Below, piece by piece: positions 1 through 9,900 of a DNA stretch of 64,000 bases. The notes beneath the pieces are model-generated. The model did not search any database and was not told the DNA's origin. It was given only the letters and a program-made list of their open reading frames with translations. Made by a program: the position numbers and the translations under genes. Source of the DNA: Nostoc sp. NIES-3756 (lineage in GTDB: Bacteria; Cyanobacteriota; Cyanobacteriia; Cyanobacteriales; Nostocaceae); NCBI RefSeq assembly GCF_001548375.1, contig NZ_AP017296.1:248001-312000 (forward strand). Reading direction: 5' to 3'. Position 1 is the stretch's first letter, and each line of letters opens with the position of its first letter.

Positions 1-1009
1 CCAAGTTTAAGCCTATATTTCTTAATGCGTTTGCTTCGCCTTGGCGAGCGCTAATCCTACGTGAGATAGATAATTGTTGTTGATGATAATTGATTGCTTG
101 ATCGTAATCTCCGCATTTACTATATAAAATTCCTAAATTACCAAGAGCAGTGCTTTCTAAACTGGAGGCATTAATTTTGCGGGCAATCATTAAACTATCT
201 GTATGATAATTAATTGCTTCTTGCAGATAGCCCAAACAATCATAAGCAACTCCCAAATTACCAAGAGCAGATGCTTCTCCAAAAGAATCTTCGATTTGGC
301 GGGAAATATCTAAATATTTTTGATTGTATTCAAGCATTTGTTCATGTTTGTTAAGATGATAGCAGATTGCTCCCAAACCTCCTAAAGCAGTTCCTACTTC
401 CTTAAGGTTATTTATTTCAATAAAAACATCTAAGGCTAGTTGACGATATTTAATTGCTTCAGAATAATTACTAAGAGAGTTGTAGGCACGACCTATATTT
501 CCCAGATCACGACCTATAGCAAGTCGATCATTAATTTTTTGGTGAGTAGCTAAAGAATCCTGATGATATTTTAGGGCTTGACGATAATCTCCCAAGTCAT
601 GATAAACATGCCCTAAATTACCTAAAGTATTTCCTTGAAGTGCTAAATCATCAGTATTGCAGGCCACTTTAAGAAGTTGATAATATATCGATAACTGTTG
701 CTGATAATAAGCCCATAAACCAAGTTGTGTGTGCAGTTCATTTCGGGTTGATGGGTTTATACAAGCTGATAAAATGTTTCTTGCTATACCGTATTCTTCG
801 GCTTCACAACAGTGATAAAATGCTTCGATATAACCCTTCACTTTTTCTAAGTTAGAAGCTTTTTCTGAAGGTGTATATTGTTTAAGCCAATTAACAATTG
901 CTCTATAATGAGCACGTTTCCAAGAAGCTTTTACAATTTTTAATTTTATTAATATACCAACGCCAATTTCCTCTAAAGTGCCTTCAGCACCAAGAATATA
1001 GGTTTTCAT
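1..1009 (-). CDS. TPR-repeat protein, C-terminal end beyond window (third sensor-like gene)
   Basis: An open frame of 336 codons starts with ATG at 1009 and runs off the left edge without a stop. The start overlaps the stop of the upstream gene as ATGA, so the two are translationally coupled. Residues about 30-110 carry a linker also found in the two neighbouring TPR proteins: RAIVNWLKQY, then NLEKVKGYIEAFYHCCE, then a Trp-Ala-Tyr-Tyr stretch. TPR units of about 40 residues follow, with motifs such as ALGNLGVAYDCLG and EAINYH. TPRs bind proteins or peptides. In NLR-like proteins this linker normally joins NB-ARC to the repeats, so I infer a sensor or adaptor subunit for the PNP/NB-ARC gene at 4670-6640. 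Ligand and catalytic activity are unknown. Confidence 0.8.
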   Translation of the reverse strand, partial: MKTYILGAEGTLEEIGVGILIKLKIVKASWKRAHYRAIVNWLKQYTPSEKASNLEKVKGYIEAFYHCCEAEEYGIARNILSACINPSTRNELHTQLGLWAYYQQQLSIYYQLLKVACNTDDLALQGNTLGNLGHVYHDLGDYRQALKYHQDSLATHQKINDRLAIGRDLGNIGRAYNSLSNYSEAIKYRQLALDVFIEINNLKEVGTALGGLGAICYHLNKHEQMLEYNQKYLDISRQIEDSFGEASALGNLGVAYDCLGYLQEAINYHTDSLMIARKINASSLESTALGNLGILYSKCGDYDQAINYHQQQLSISRRISARQGEANALRNIGLNL

Positions 1010-3105
1010 CTTGCTTGTTTTAGTTCTCCGAATTTTTGATGCAGTTCTGCAAGACTCCGCAGTACCAATGCCTCATTTGCCAAGAAATGAATTGCTTTGG
1101 ATTTTTCCAATGCTGTAAGCAAATACTGTTGGGCTTGTGAGTATTGCTCCAGTTGTAGCAAAGTTGTCCCCAAGTTACCCAGCATTGTGGCTTCGCCCCT
1201 TTGGTTTTGCAGTTCCAGGGCTAATTCCAGACTTCGTTGATAAAACTCAAGTGCCTGTTCATACTGCCCTACACAAAAGGCAGTGTCACCTATACCTGCC
1301 AGGGCAAGACGTTCTTGGTCGCGGTCATTTGTTTCCCAGGCAATTTCTAAACTCTGCTGATGACACTGAATTGCTTTGGCATATTCCTCCAAACCCAGGT
1401 AGGCATTGCCTAAATGTCCTACAATTGTGCTTTCACTACCGCGATCGCTAATTTCTTGGGCAATTGTCCATGCTTGCTGATGATATTCCACTGCCTGTTC
1501 ATAGTTACCCTGAGCATCATCTATTAATCCCAAACCTGTAAGAGCCTGACTTTCACATCTGCGGTCTTGAATTTCCCGGCTAATTTGCAGGCTTTGAGAG
1601 TAGCAGGTGTTGGACTGGGAGTAGTTTCCCTGAGAGAAGTAAGCGTTGCCCAGTGTACAGAGGGAAGCTGCCTGTCCTCGTCGATCCTCAAGTTCTCTGG
1701 CAATCGTCAAGCTAAACTGGTGATATTCAATAGCCTCATCTGCATAACCCAAATGTTGGTAAGCATTGCCCAGGTTGCCTAACGCATTTTCCTCTGCCTG
1801 ACGATCGCCAACTTCACGAGCGATCGCCAAATGCTGTTGATGATGCTCAATTGCTTTGATAAAGTCTCCCAAACCTGCATAGGCATTGCCCAGATTACCC
1901 AAGGCTTCCCCTTCTCCCCGGCGATTTTGATGAGTTCGTGCCAGTTCTAACGCCTGTTGATGACAGGTAACAGCTTGCTGATAATCTCCCAGCCCGTAGT
2001 ATGCCAGCCCCAAATTGCCAAGGAACATTTGCTCTGCCCGGTAGTCTTCGAGTTGTCGCAGAATGTTTAAACTTTGCTGGAGATAATCAATTGCATCGGT
2101 GTATTGCCCCAGATAATAGTAGTTGAGTCCAATATTCCCCAGCGCATACCCATGTGATTGTGAGTCTTGATTCGCTGCGGCAATCTCTGCATGTTGTTGT
2201 TGCAGGGCGATCGCTTCTGCATATTCACCACGGGCAGTACGAACATTGGCTAAACCATTCAAGCAAACAGTATCCCATGCTGAATCAACTTTAAACAGAA
2301 GGTTTTCGTAAAGTTGAGCTTGGTCGCTGTAGTAGCCCCAAGTTTTGAGCTGGTTGTGAAATTCTTCAAATGTGGGTGTATTTAGATTGACAGATATTAA
2401 TGTGCTGGCTGCTTCCCAGTTACTTGCTTCACATAAATGATGAAATGATTCTAAATAACCTTTGACCTGTTCTAGATTCTGTGCGTCCTGTGGTGGGTAA
2501 TATTTGGTGAGCCAGTTGATTGCTGCTCGATATTGGACTCGGTGCGGGTTTCGCCGCTTCACCTTCAAGTCTTCTAAATTAATTCCTAACTCCGCCAGAA
2601 CCGATTGTCCTGAAGGCAGGACTGATACAGCTATCAGTGGAATTGTTTGTCCTAAACCTTCATAGGCTTGCCGCAAGATAAATAATGCGTTTAATTCCAG
2701 TGAGAGGTGTCCAATTTCTTGGGCTACCACTAATCCTTGTTGAGCATAATCAATTGCCCGGTTGTACTGCTTCAGTTCCAGATAGGTGCGCCCTAAACTG
2801 ATAGCAGAAGAGGCAATCAGCCAGCGATCATTGATGGATTGAGCAATCTGCAAACACTGATGATGAGATCCCAGCATTTGCTCATATTGCCCATTTTCGG
2901 CTTCTAATTTTTGATAGACCCAGCCTAAACTAAGTAGGGTCATTGCTGTTAGACGTTGGTCAAGAATAGTTTGGGAAATGTTCAAACTCTGCTGATAACA
3001 ATTTAAAGCCTCAGTATAGATTCTCTTTGAGTAATAAACTTCACCTAACTTAAGAAGTTGTTTAGCTTGCTCTATCAGTTCTTGATTTTGTGTTTTTTTA
3101 TCCAT
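1006..3105 (-). CDS. TPR-repeat protein (699 aa), second sensor-like gene
   Basis: This large TPR protein has about three repeats in residues 10-150. A shared linker at about 190-270 follows (RAAINWLTKYYPP, NLEQVKGYLESFHHLCE, NQLKTWGYYSDQAQLYENLL). Roughly ten more 40-residue TPRs run from about 280 to 690, with recurring ALGNLGNAYxxLG and AIEHHQQ cores. No enzymatic motif, signal peptide or membrane segment is visible. It is separated from the preceding gene by 162 bp and overlaps the next one by four bases. The N-terminal TPR block before the linker is absent from the other two paralogues, so this one may have a different partner. Probably a cytosolic scaffold or sensor; its target is unknown. 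Confidence 0.85.
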   Translation of the reverse strand: MDKKTQNQELIEQAKQLLKLGEVYYSKRIYTEALNCYQQSLNISQTILDQRLTAMTLLSLGWVYQKLEAENGQYEQMLGSHHQCLQIAQSINDRWLIASSAISLGRTYLELKQYNRAIDYAQQGLVVAQEIGHLSLELNALFILRQAYEGLGQTIPLIAVSVLPSGQSVLAELGINLEDLKVKRRNPHRVQYRAAINWLTKYYPPQDAQNLEQVKGYLESFHHLCEASNWEAASTLISVNLNTPTFEEFHNQLKTWGYYSDQAQLYENLLFKVDSAWDTVCLNGLANVRTARGEYAEAIALQQQHAEIAAANQDSQSHGYALGNIGLNYYYLGQYTDAIDYLQQSLNILRQLEDYRAEQMFLGNLGLAYYGLGDYQQAVTCHQQALELARTHQNRRGEGEALGNLGNAYAGLGDFIKAIEHHQQHLAIAREVGDRQAEENALGNLGNAYQHLGYADEAIEYHQFSLTIARELEDRRGQAASLCTLGNAYFSQGNYSQSNTCYSQSLQISREIQDRRCESQALTGLGLIDDAQGNYEQAVEYHQQAWTIAQEISDRGSESTIVGHLGNAYLGLEEYAKAIQCHQQSLEIAWETNDRDQERLALAGIGDTAFCVGQYEQALEFYQRSLELALELQNQRGEATMLGNLGTTLLQLEQYSQAQQYLLTALEKSKAIHFLANEALVLRSLAELHQKFGELKQAR

Positions 3106-3267
3106 TCAAACTATCAGCTATAGTATTTACTGTTTAAATTTTAATTTATTTATTAAATGTACATTATTCTACTATTTTTTCTTATAGCTTTATTAAATAA
3201 TTGTTGACGAAGTTTATTGCTATTTCAATATTTTGTTGTTAATAATTTTATATTGTCCAAAAATAAC

Positions 3268-4686
3268 TTATTGAACACTTTCTAAGTATTGCTTTAATAT
3301 TCTACAGTGTTTTTGTAGAGGAAGGTTTATATTTATAGCAATTGACAATGCCTCATCACAAAATTCAAGAGATAAATTATGCTGCCCTAATTTTAAGTAT
3401 ATGTACGCCAAGCCTTTGAGAATAAAAGCCTTATCCACAAGACTATTTATTTTTTGGCAAATTGTTAATCCAGCCTGTAAATATTTTAAAGCTTCTGAAT
3501 AATTCTCAACTTGTGTCAGAACTATCCCCAATGTAGACAAAGCACTCACTTGTAATTTTAAAGCTCCAATCTTCTTCGCTACAGCCAAGCTCTGTTGCAG
3601 GTGATTAATTGATTTATCATATTTTCTCAATAAGAAGTAAGCATATCCTAAATTTCTTAAGGCAGTTCCCTCCCCTAATAAATCTCTCATTTCTTGTGCC
3701 AAATCTAAACGGTGTTTATGATGTGAAAGAGCTTGCTGGATGTCTCCAATAGAACCATAAACAGTACCCAAATTTCCTAATATTTGTGCTTCTAATTGAC
3801 GATTACTAATTTTTTGCGCTATAATTATAGATTGCTGATAGTATTCAATTGCTTTATCATAATATCCTTGTACACGGTAAATATTACCCAAATTTTCTAG
3901 CGTTGTCCCCTCAGTTTGAACATCATTTATGTTTCGTGCAAGTATTAATGCTTGCTGAAAGTAATTGCTTGCTTGCTTAAACTCTCCTAGACGATAGTAA
4001 TTGTTTCCTAATCCCCCTGTAGCTTTCACCTCTACCAAAGAATCTGAAAGAACCTGTGCAAGAGTCATAGCTTTTTTTAAATAGATAATTGCCTTTTGAT
4101 AGTCTGCTAAACAGTGATAGACATTTGCCAAATTTATAAAGACTGCTGCTTCGCCTTGGAAATTTTGAATTTCCTGCATAACTTTTAAGCCTTGCTCCAG
4201 ATAACCAATTGCTTCTTTATAATCTCCTAGAGCATCATATGAAGTTCCTAATCCATTCAAAATAACAGCATTAAATCTTGGCAACAGTTTATCTAGCAGC
4301 TTTTTGTATATATTAGCCCGTTCTTGATAATATCCCCAAGTACAAAGTTGATTATGTAATTGTTCTTTCGTAGGAGTAATCAGGACAGTCAACATAATTT
4401 GCCAAGCTTTTTCCCAATCTTCCACTTCGCAAAGATGATAGAATGCTTCAATGTAGCCTTTTACTTTGTCTAGATTTGAGGCGTTAGGTTGGGAATCGTA
4501 TTTCGTTAACCAGTTGATAACAGCTCTGTAATGGCTGCGTTTCCAAAGTGGCTGAATAGAGTTTACTGTTGCTATATCTATAGCAATACCTGTTAGCACA
4601 GACTCTGCGGGAGGTGTCATTTTAACCTTTTGGGGAACTTCTTTTTCTGAATCGTCAAAATTATCAAAATTATTCATTATCGTCAT
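3268..4686 (-). CDS. TPR-repeat protein (472 aa), first sensor-like gene, overlapping PNP/NB-ARC gene
   Basis: The start overlaps the end of the PNP/NB-ARC gene by 17 bp (8 bp if the second Met codon at 4677 is used), implying translational coupling and a stoichiometric partner. After an acidic, low-complexity first 45 residues comes the linker shared with the other two TPR genes (SHYRAVINWLTKYDS, NLDKVKGYIEAFYHLCE, NQLCTWGYYQERANIYKKLL). About eight TPRs then run to residue 465. In many cyanobacterial single-chain NB-ARC/TPR proteins the equivalent segment follows the winged-helix part of NB-ARC directly. Here it sits in a separate gene, so I infer a split NLR-like protein in which this is the C-terminal sensing arm. 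Confidence 0.85.
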   Translation of the reverse strand: MTIMNNFDNFDDSEKEVPQKVKMTPPAESVLTGIAIDIATVNSIQPLWKRSHYRAVINWLTKYDSQPNASNLDKVKGYIEAFYHLCEVEDWEKAWQIMLTVLITPTKEQLHNQLCTWGYYQERANIYKKLLDKLLPRFNAVILNGLGTSYDALGDYKEAIGYLEQGLKVMQEIQNFQGEAAVFINLANVYHCLADYQKAIIYLKKAMTLAQVLSDSLVEVKATGGLGNNYYRLGEFKQASNYFQQALILARNINDVQTEGTTLENLGNIYRVQGYYDKAIEYYQQSIIIAQKISNRQLEAQILGNLGTVYGSIGDIQQALSHHKHRLDLAQEMRDLLGEGTALRNLGYAYFLLRKYDKSINHLQQSLAVAKKIGALKLQVSALSTLGIVLTQVENYSEALKYLQAGLTICQKINSLVDKAFILKGLAYIYLKLGQHNLSLEFCDEALSIAININLPLQKHCRILKQYLESVQ

Positions 4687-6640
4687 CCAGTTTTCTTAGA
4701 TGTTCAAGTGACACACCCCTGATTAAATTATGCTGCCTTAACAAGCATTGATTGTTTTCAACAACTTCTTCGACTAAAAAGCGATCGCGCAACGCATCCA
4801 GTGCAATCTGCTGTTCCTCTTCATCTCGATCCCAATCCTCCAAATGTGACAACCAAAAATCCTCTTGTACTGGACAACGGTACACCGAAGCTTCGCACAG
4901 CAATATGTAGGCATAGCGAACATCTGTTTTCAACCGCTCAAACGTCTTTTCTAGTCTGACTCGCACACGTCTTCGTAACTCGCGCGTATATCGATGCAGG
5001 TTAAACTTGTCATCTGCTGATGCTGTTATTCCCTTAGTCTTCGCTTCCTCAATCGCCTTCTCAACCTCTTCTACTTCACGTCCGTACTGATTCCAGTAAG
5101 CTACAACATTACCGTCAAAAGGCTGATTTCTAATTTCTCCAGCTATTACCCGCAACGCTAAAGGATGACCTTCATAGGCACGTCCAATCCTTTGTAAATA
5201 AGGTTTACCTACTGATTGTGTACCAACATCTAACCCCGTTTTCTCGAATAACGCCAACTGTTCTGTTTCTTCCAGCCCACTTAAAGGTTGACAATACCAA
5301 AAATTTTGATACCTTGTTCCTATTGTTGGGATCTGCGCTGGTAAATCTTGCGAAGTTAGAATAATACAACTTTGGCAAGAATCTGCTGCCAGCAAGCTTT
5401 GAAAAAATCGCACCCACCACTCATCTTTAAAATCACTCCATCCTTCCTCTTCATTCCCCTGTAAAATATTTTCCAAAGAATCAATCTGCACCAAATAGCG
5501 ATTTTCTTGCAGATGTCTCACTAATCGATGCAGTAATCGCTGGGTATCTTTACGGTCTTCCGGCGTAATTAGTTCTCCCCACTTCTCCAGCCACCTTGCT
5601 GCGACACTAGCAAAATCGGAGGTTTGCTCCTGGTTATCAAAATTCTCCTGGTGAAATTTCGTCCAATCATCATCAAACCAGTCTGATAACTCTACGGCTA
5701 ATCTTTCCCCTAAAGCCGTTTTACCAATACCAGTAATTCCCACAAGTATGAGTAAGCGACATGACTGCCGAACCCGACGACTCAAATCTTGAATGAGACT
5801 TTCCCGACCAACCCAGGCATCATCGTAAGCAAAAAAGTTGGGAGAAATAGGTTTAGTAGAATCTTTACTGCTGGAATTTGTATTACTAACCTCATTTACA
5901 TCCAGCTTTGCCAACACCTCAAAAGCAAAGGCACTGGCATTGCAGGCTGCAATTTCTTGAAACCCAGCCTGATCTGCCTCACTCTTGCCATCAATTAGGT
6001 CAGAAATACCACGGATAACCAGTGCGGATACTTGCTGATTGGCATGGGCTGCTTGCAGTAAGCCTCGCCCCTCCATCTCTACGGCTATCGCATCACCATA
6101 GTTTGACCGGAGAAACTTAAAAACGCTGGATTTGCTTGAGGCCACGACTTTTTCTCCGGCAGCTATGGGTGCTACCAAAACATGGGGAGCGTGATTTGTA
6201 CCTAAATTTAATCTTTGCAGCCAGTCTGTTCTTCTTGCTTCAGCCTTAGCTCGCTGTATGAGGTTATATGCAGATAGTCCGACATCTGGTCTGGGTTCAA
6301 ATTTGAGTCTTACTTTACCTGACTCATAACCGTATACTTTTGTTGCAGCTACCACATCGCCAAGGGTTACATCTTTAATGCCTCCAGCAACTCCTACGAA
6401 AAGTATGACACTGGGATTAAAATAGGCGATCGCCCTTTCTGCTTCCAATGCTGCTCCTGCGTTACCTGCACCAATCTCAACAATGCCCACTTCCCACGTT
6501 TTACTGTTGGTGATAAATTTGCCGCGCTCATAAATTGTTCCTTGGGGATGGGTTTCCTCTTCCAGGTCAACCAGATGGCTGCGAACAGCTATGTATTCTA
6601 CGGGAATAGCAGTGAGTATAACCGCACGGAGCGTAGCCAT
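4670..6640 (-). CDS. PNP-like domain fused to NB-ARC (STAND) ATPase, 656 aa
   Basis: Residues 1-245 form a purine-nucleoside-phosphorylase/MTA-SAH-nucleosidase-type domain. GVAGGIKD at 83-90, VEMEG at 187-191 and RGISD at 210-214 are the expected nucleoside-binding and catalytic motifs, so the domain could be active. Residues about 275-655 are NB-ARC: P-loop GITGIGKT at 301-308, Walker B around Asp387 (YLVQIDS), a sensor-like ILTSQD near 427-432, GHPLAL at 491-496 and a winged-helix motif RQHNLIR near the C-terminus. The protein ends where fused relatives continue into TPRs, and those are encoded next door. PNP domains are known N-terminal effectors in NLR-like proteins of fungi and bacteria. 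I infer a STAND switch that depletes or alters a nucleoside or nucleotide when triggered, perhaps by phage. Confidence 0.85.
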   Translation of the reverse strand: MATLRAVILTAIPVEYIAVRSHLVDLEEETHPQGTIYERGKFITNSKTWEVGIVEIGAGNAGAALEAERAIAYFNPSVILFVGVAGGIKDVTLGDVVAATKVYGYESGKVRLKFEPRPDVGLSAYNLIQRAKAEARRTDWLQRLNLGTNHAPHVLVAPIAAGEKVVASSKSSVFKFLRSNYGDAIAVEMEGRGLLQAAHANQQVSALVIRGISDLIDGKSEADQAGFQEIAACNASAFAFEVLAKLDVNEVSNTNSSSKDSTKPISPNFFAYDDAWVGRESLIQDLSRRVRQSCRLLILVGITGIGKTALGERLAVELSDWFDDDWTKFHQENFDNQEQTSDFASVAARWLEKWGELITPEDRKDTQRLLHRLVRHLQENRYLVQIDSLENILQGNEEEGWSDFKDEWWVRFFQSLLAADSCQSCIILTSQDLPAQIPTIGTRYQNFWYCQPLSGLEETEQLALFEKTGLDVGTQSVGKPYLQRIGRAYEGHPLALRVIAGEIRNQPFDGNVVAYWNQYGREVEEVEKAIEEAKTKGITASADDKFNLHRYTRELRRRVRVRLEKTFERLKTDVRYAYILLCEASVYRCPVQEDFWLSHLEDWDRDEEEQQIALDALRDRFLVEEVVENNQCLLRQHNLIRGVSLEHLRKLDDDNE

Positions 6641-6979
6641 AGGTATAAGATTTTATGTAAGCAACTATTCTCTTATTTTGAATATTTTGTACGAATTTGC
6701 CAACTTATATCTATCTTTAGTTAGTTGATGAGATTTTTATACCACATAGCGGGACTTAGAGCGATCGCAGCAAGTTAGCTACTATGATCACTGCCTTTGT
6801 GGCACAATTAGCTTATATGGTGCAGTTATTCCTGTTGTTGTGTTTAGATAAGTAGCTCAGTGTTAAAAATTATCGCTATGGCAAGGCAGGAGGCATGAGG
6901 GAAGAAGGTTTCAGCCTAGTTTACTTTTCTTTACATAGCTCGGTTTTTTTACGTCGTCCTACTTACAAGCCGTTATTTC
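6641..6979. other. Intergenic region between the two PNP-domain genes
   Basis: This 339-bp stretch should carry the promoter of the PNP/NB-ARC-TPR operon at its left end and the 3' end of the 1386-aa gene at its right end. It holds one HIP1-like GCGATCGC. A 30-codon plus-strand frame begins at ATG 6895 behind a GGAGG-like sequence, but its composition gives no reason to think it is a gene. No strong hairpin was seen. Confidence 0.4.
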
Positions 6980-9900
6980 TTAAGTAATAATCGGCTGAAT
7001 GTCTTGCCAGATTTTTATTATCTGCGAAATTTCATGCTGAAATGTAGGTAGGATAATAGGTTTTCTCTGAATTATTAGGTTAAGTTGGTCAATCAGTTGA
7101 TTAATGGTACGTGTCTGCGAACGGCCAGTTGTTATAATATTCAACAAATGAAAGATTAATGAATGCCTAGTGTCAGGAATTATTGTTTCACTGTAGAGTT
7201 TATATAGGAACTCAGCTGCAACTGCTGTTATGTATTCTTCTGAAGTTTGCTTATCTGCAAGAACCTTGACAACAGAGGTGTAACTTGGCTCTACTTTCCA
7301 ATTAGCTAGTCTAGCTCCTTCCATCAAAGTTTCAGCATCGACAATTGTGTAATTGTATCCCCAGAGTACCAATTGTATAGTTGTTTTACGGTAAAGTACC
7401 TCATTAGTATTTTGCTGTAGTAGACAGTAATTTAGTACAACCTGTGTCCAAACACCCTGGACTCCTTTAGACTGTGCATACCAACGCAACCATTGGTCAT
7501 CACAGTATAATATTCTGCCAGCTTCTTCTGCAATTAACACAGTATCAACAAATGCTAATCCAATAATCTCATTTAGTTCGCTCCGCTCATCTATATTGAT
7601 ATCTAATGCTCTCCGACAAGGAATAACTAAACAATTGTTATACACCCAATTAACAATTTGCTGAAAATAGTTTTTAACTTGATCAACTTGTTCTGGCTTA
7701 ATTTCTTCTCTTGTAAGTTGTCCCTGTTCAATTCCTAAATTTGAAAAACCTTCTCTATTAAAACCTTGTGCATCCTCAACCATTCCTTGAAATAAATTGA
7801 CTGCGGATTGAGCAATACCAAATTTTCCTAAAACTGCTACTACATAATTGGCTACGCCTAATTGATATAAAGTAATCAGAGAAATGGGATCAATTACTAC
7901 TAAACCTCCTTTTTGGAGGATAGATAAAGAGTTTTCAAATTTTTCGTATTGAAAATTTGACCAAGTATGGATGTAAGTATCATTTCTAGAAATTAGCCCA
8001 TACCACAGTTGCAGTGGAGAACGATTTAAAGCAATTGCGAATGCTCCAAAAGGAATTTCTTTATTCTGATAAATTTGGTATAAACGATTAGAATTATTCT
8101 GCCTATCTTGCAGTAACTTATAGAGATGCTGTATCCAGTCTAAGGAAATTTCATCTCCATTCATGGGAATGCTAACAGTACGGAACCCTTTGATATTAGG
8201 AAAATTATCCAATAAATCAAAGCTTTGCTTACCTGCTGCAAAATACTTCTCTACAATAGCTAAAATCTTACGAGTATTGCGCCCAAAGCTATCTTCTACT
8301 ATAACTACTTCATCTCCACATTTTTTATCAATTAAAGCTTGAAAAAGTGGATGTTTAGAATTGATTTCTTTACGATCAGAACTAGCATCTTCCCGGTCTT
8401 CAATTATAAACCATTCCTCACTACTAGACTCACTTTCTAAAAGAACTCCGCATCCGTCCTCTACCTTACTAAATTCTTTGATTTTAGGTTGAATTTTTCT
8501 CCCCTCCATATAAGATATTTGATAGAAAGCGTGGACTTGTCCATTATCGGAGAAGCGTCGTCTCATTTCATAAATAACTTCCAAGAAGTAATCTATTTTA
8601 TTTCTAACTTTGAGCAACTTCGCTAGTTGTTGGCATCCTACCAAATTCAAAGTTTCAATACTCGGTTTTGAATCCAGAAAATCGTCTAGTTCATCGTAAT
8701 TACGTTTGTCATAATTGGCAACTGCTAATCGCAATTGCATTACTGTATCACTGGGAAAAATTTCGAGGTATGCTTTGCAGACTCGGATAACATTGTCTGC
8801 ATCACCAATATTGTCATAAATATAGGCAGCTATCTCAGAGACAGAATTTAAGGAACCATATTTGTTGAGGAGTTGCTCGCAAATTTCCAGAGCAGTTTTA
8901 TAGTTACCAGAATAGTAGTAAGAATACAGTAATTTATGCGTTAACTTATTGTTTAAGTTTTTATCAACAAACTGCTCGTATATTTCAGCAGCATCTCGAT
9001 AATATTGCCATGAATATAGCTGCTCTGCAAATACAAGTTGATAGGGAAGAAAATTATTGGAAAGGAGTCCGGCTTTTGCCTGTTCGATTAATGATGGAAT
9101 TTTTTCTTCAGCACCTATATGCTTATAGAACCGAATTTGCTGAGAAATTGTGATTACACTGCCTGGAGCTTCGTTAATCAACTCCTCAAGTACAAGTTTT
9201 GCATTTTCATTATCTCCACTCAACATCAATAAATCAAATTTAAGATGTTTAGCATTTTGCTTAAGATTACTAGGGATATTATTTCTAGCTATAAACTTAT
9301 TGAGAACGTTTTTTGCTTCATTCCAACGGCTTATTCCTATTAATAATTCAGCAGCTAAGAGAGGTATTTCTGGGAAATCAGGACTATCTATAATAGATTC
9401 TAAATAATTGTAAGCTACTTCATCATTCCCCTGTTCATGTGCCAGCAAAGCTCTTTGTTTGATACAATAACTATTGTTAGGTTCTTTTTGGAGTGCTATT
9501 TTAATATCACGAACTGCATCATCATACTTTTTCAGTAATCTCAAAGCACCAGAACGATTGGTTAAAGCATCAAATTCTAAAGGAGAGAGGTTATTTGGAT
9601 TTACATATTGTCCTCCTAAAACCTCAGTAAATAAGTTGATGGCTCGTTCTAGGTTTTGCTTCTCAGCTTCACTTAATTGTCCAGTAAAGGCAAGTGGGTA
9701 TTTTTGAATTACACGTTTTGTTAAGGTGGCTCCCAGCGCAACTTTGACAATATTAAGATTGCTACTATTGTCTTTATTCAATGCTAATTGCCACCACTGT
9801 TCTGCTTTTTCATCTAAATTACGTCTCTCAGCAACATCTCCCAGTGCTACTAAAACATCAAGACTGTCGCGGTATGCAGGAGGTATCTGTTCTATAATTG

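Noticed and set aside
6895..6987. 30-codon frame behind GGAGG upstream of the PNP/NB-ARC operon
   Set aside because: It overlaps the end of the 1386-aa gene, has no recognisable composition and sits in repeat-like intergenic DNA.
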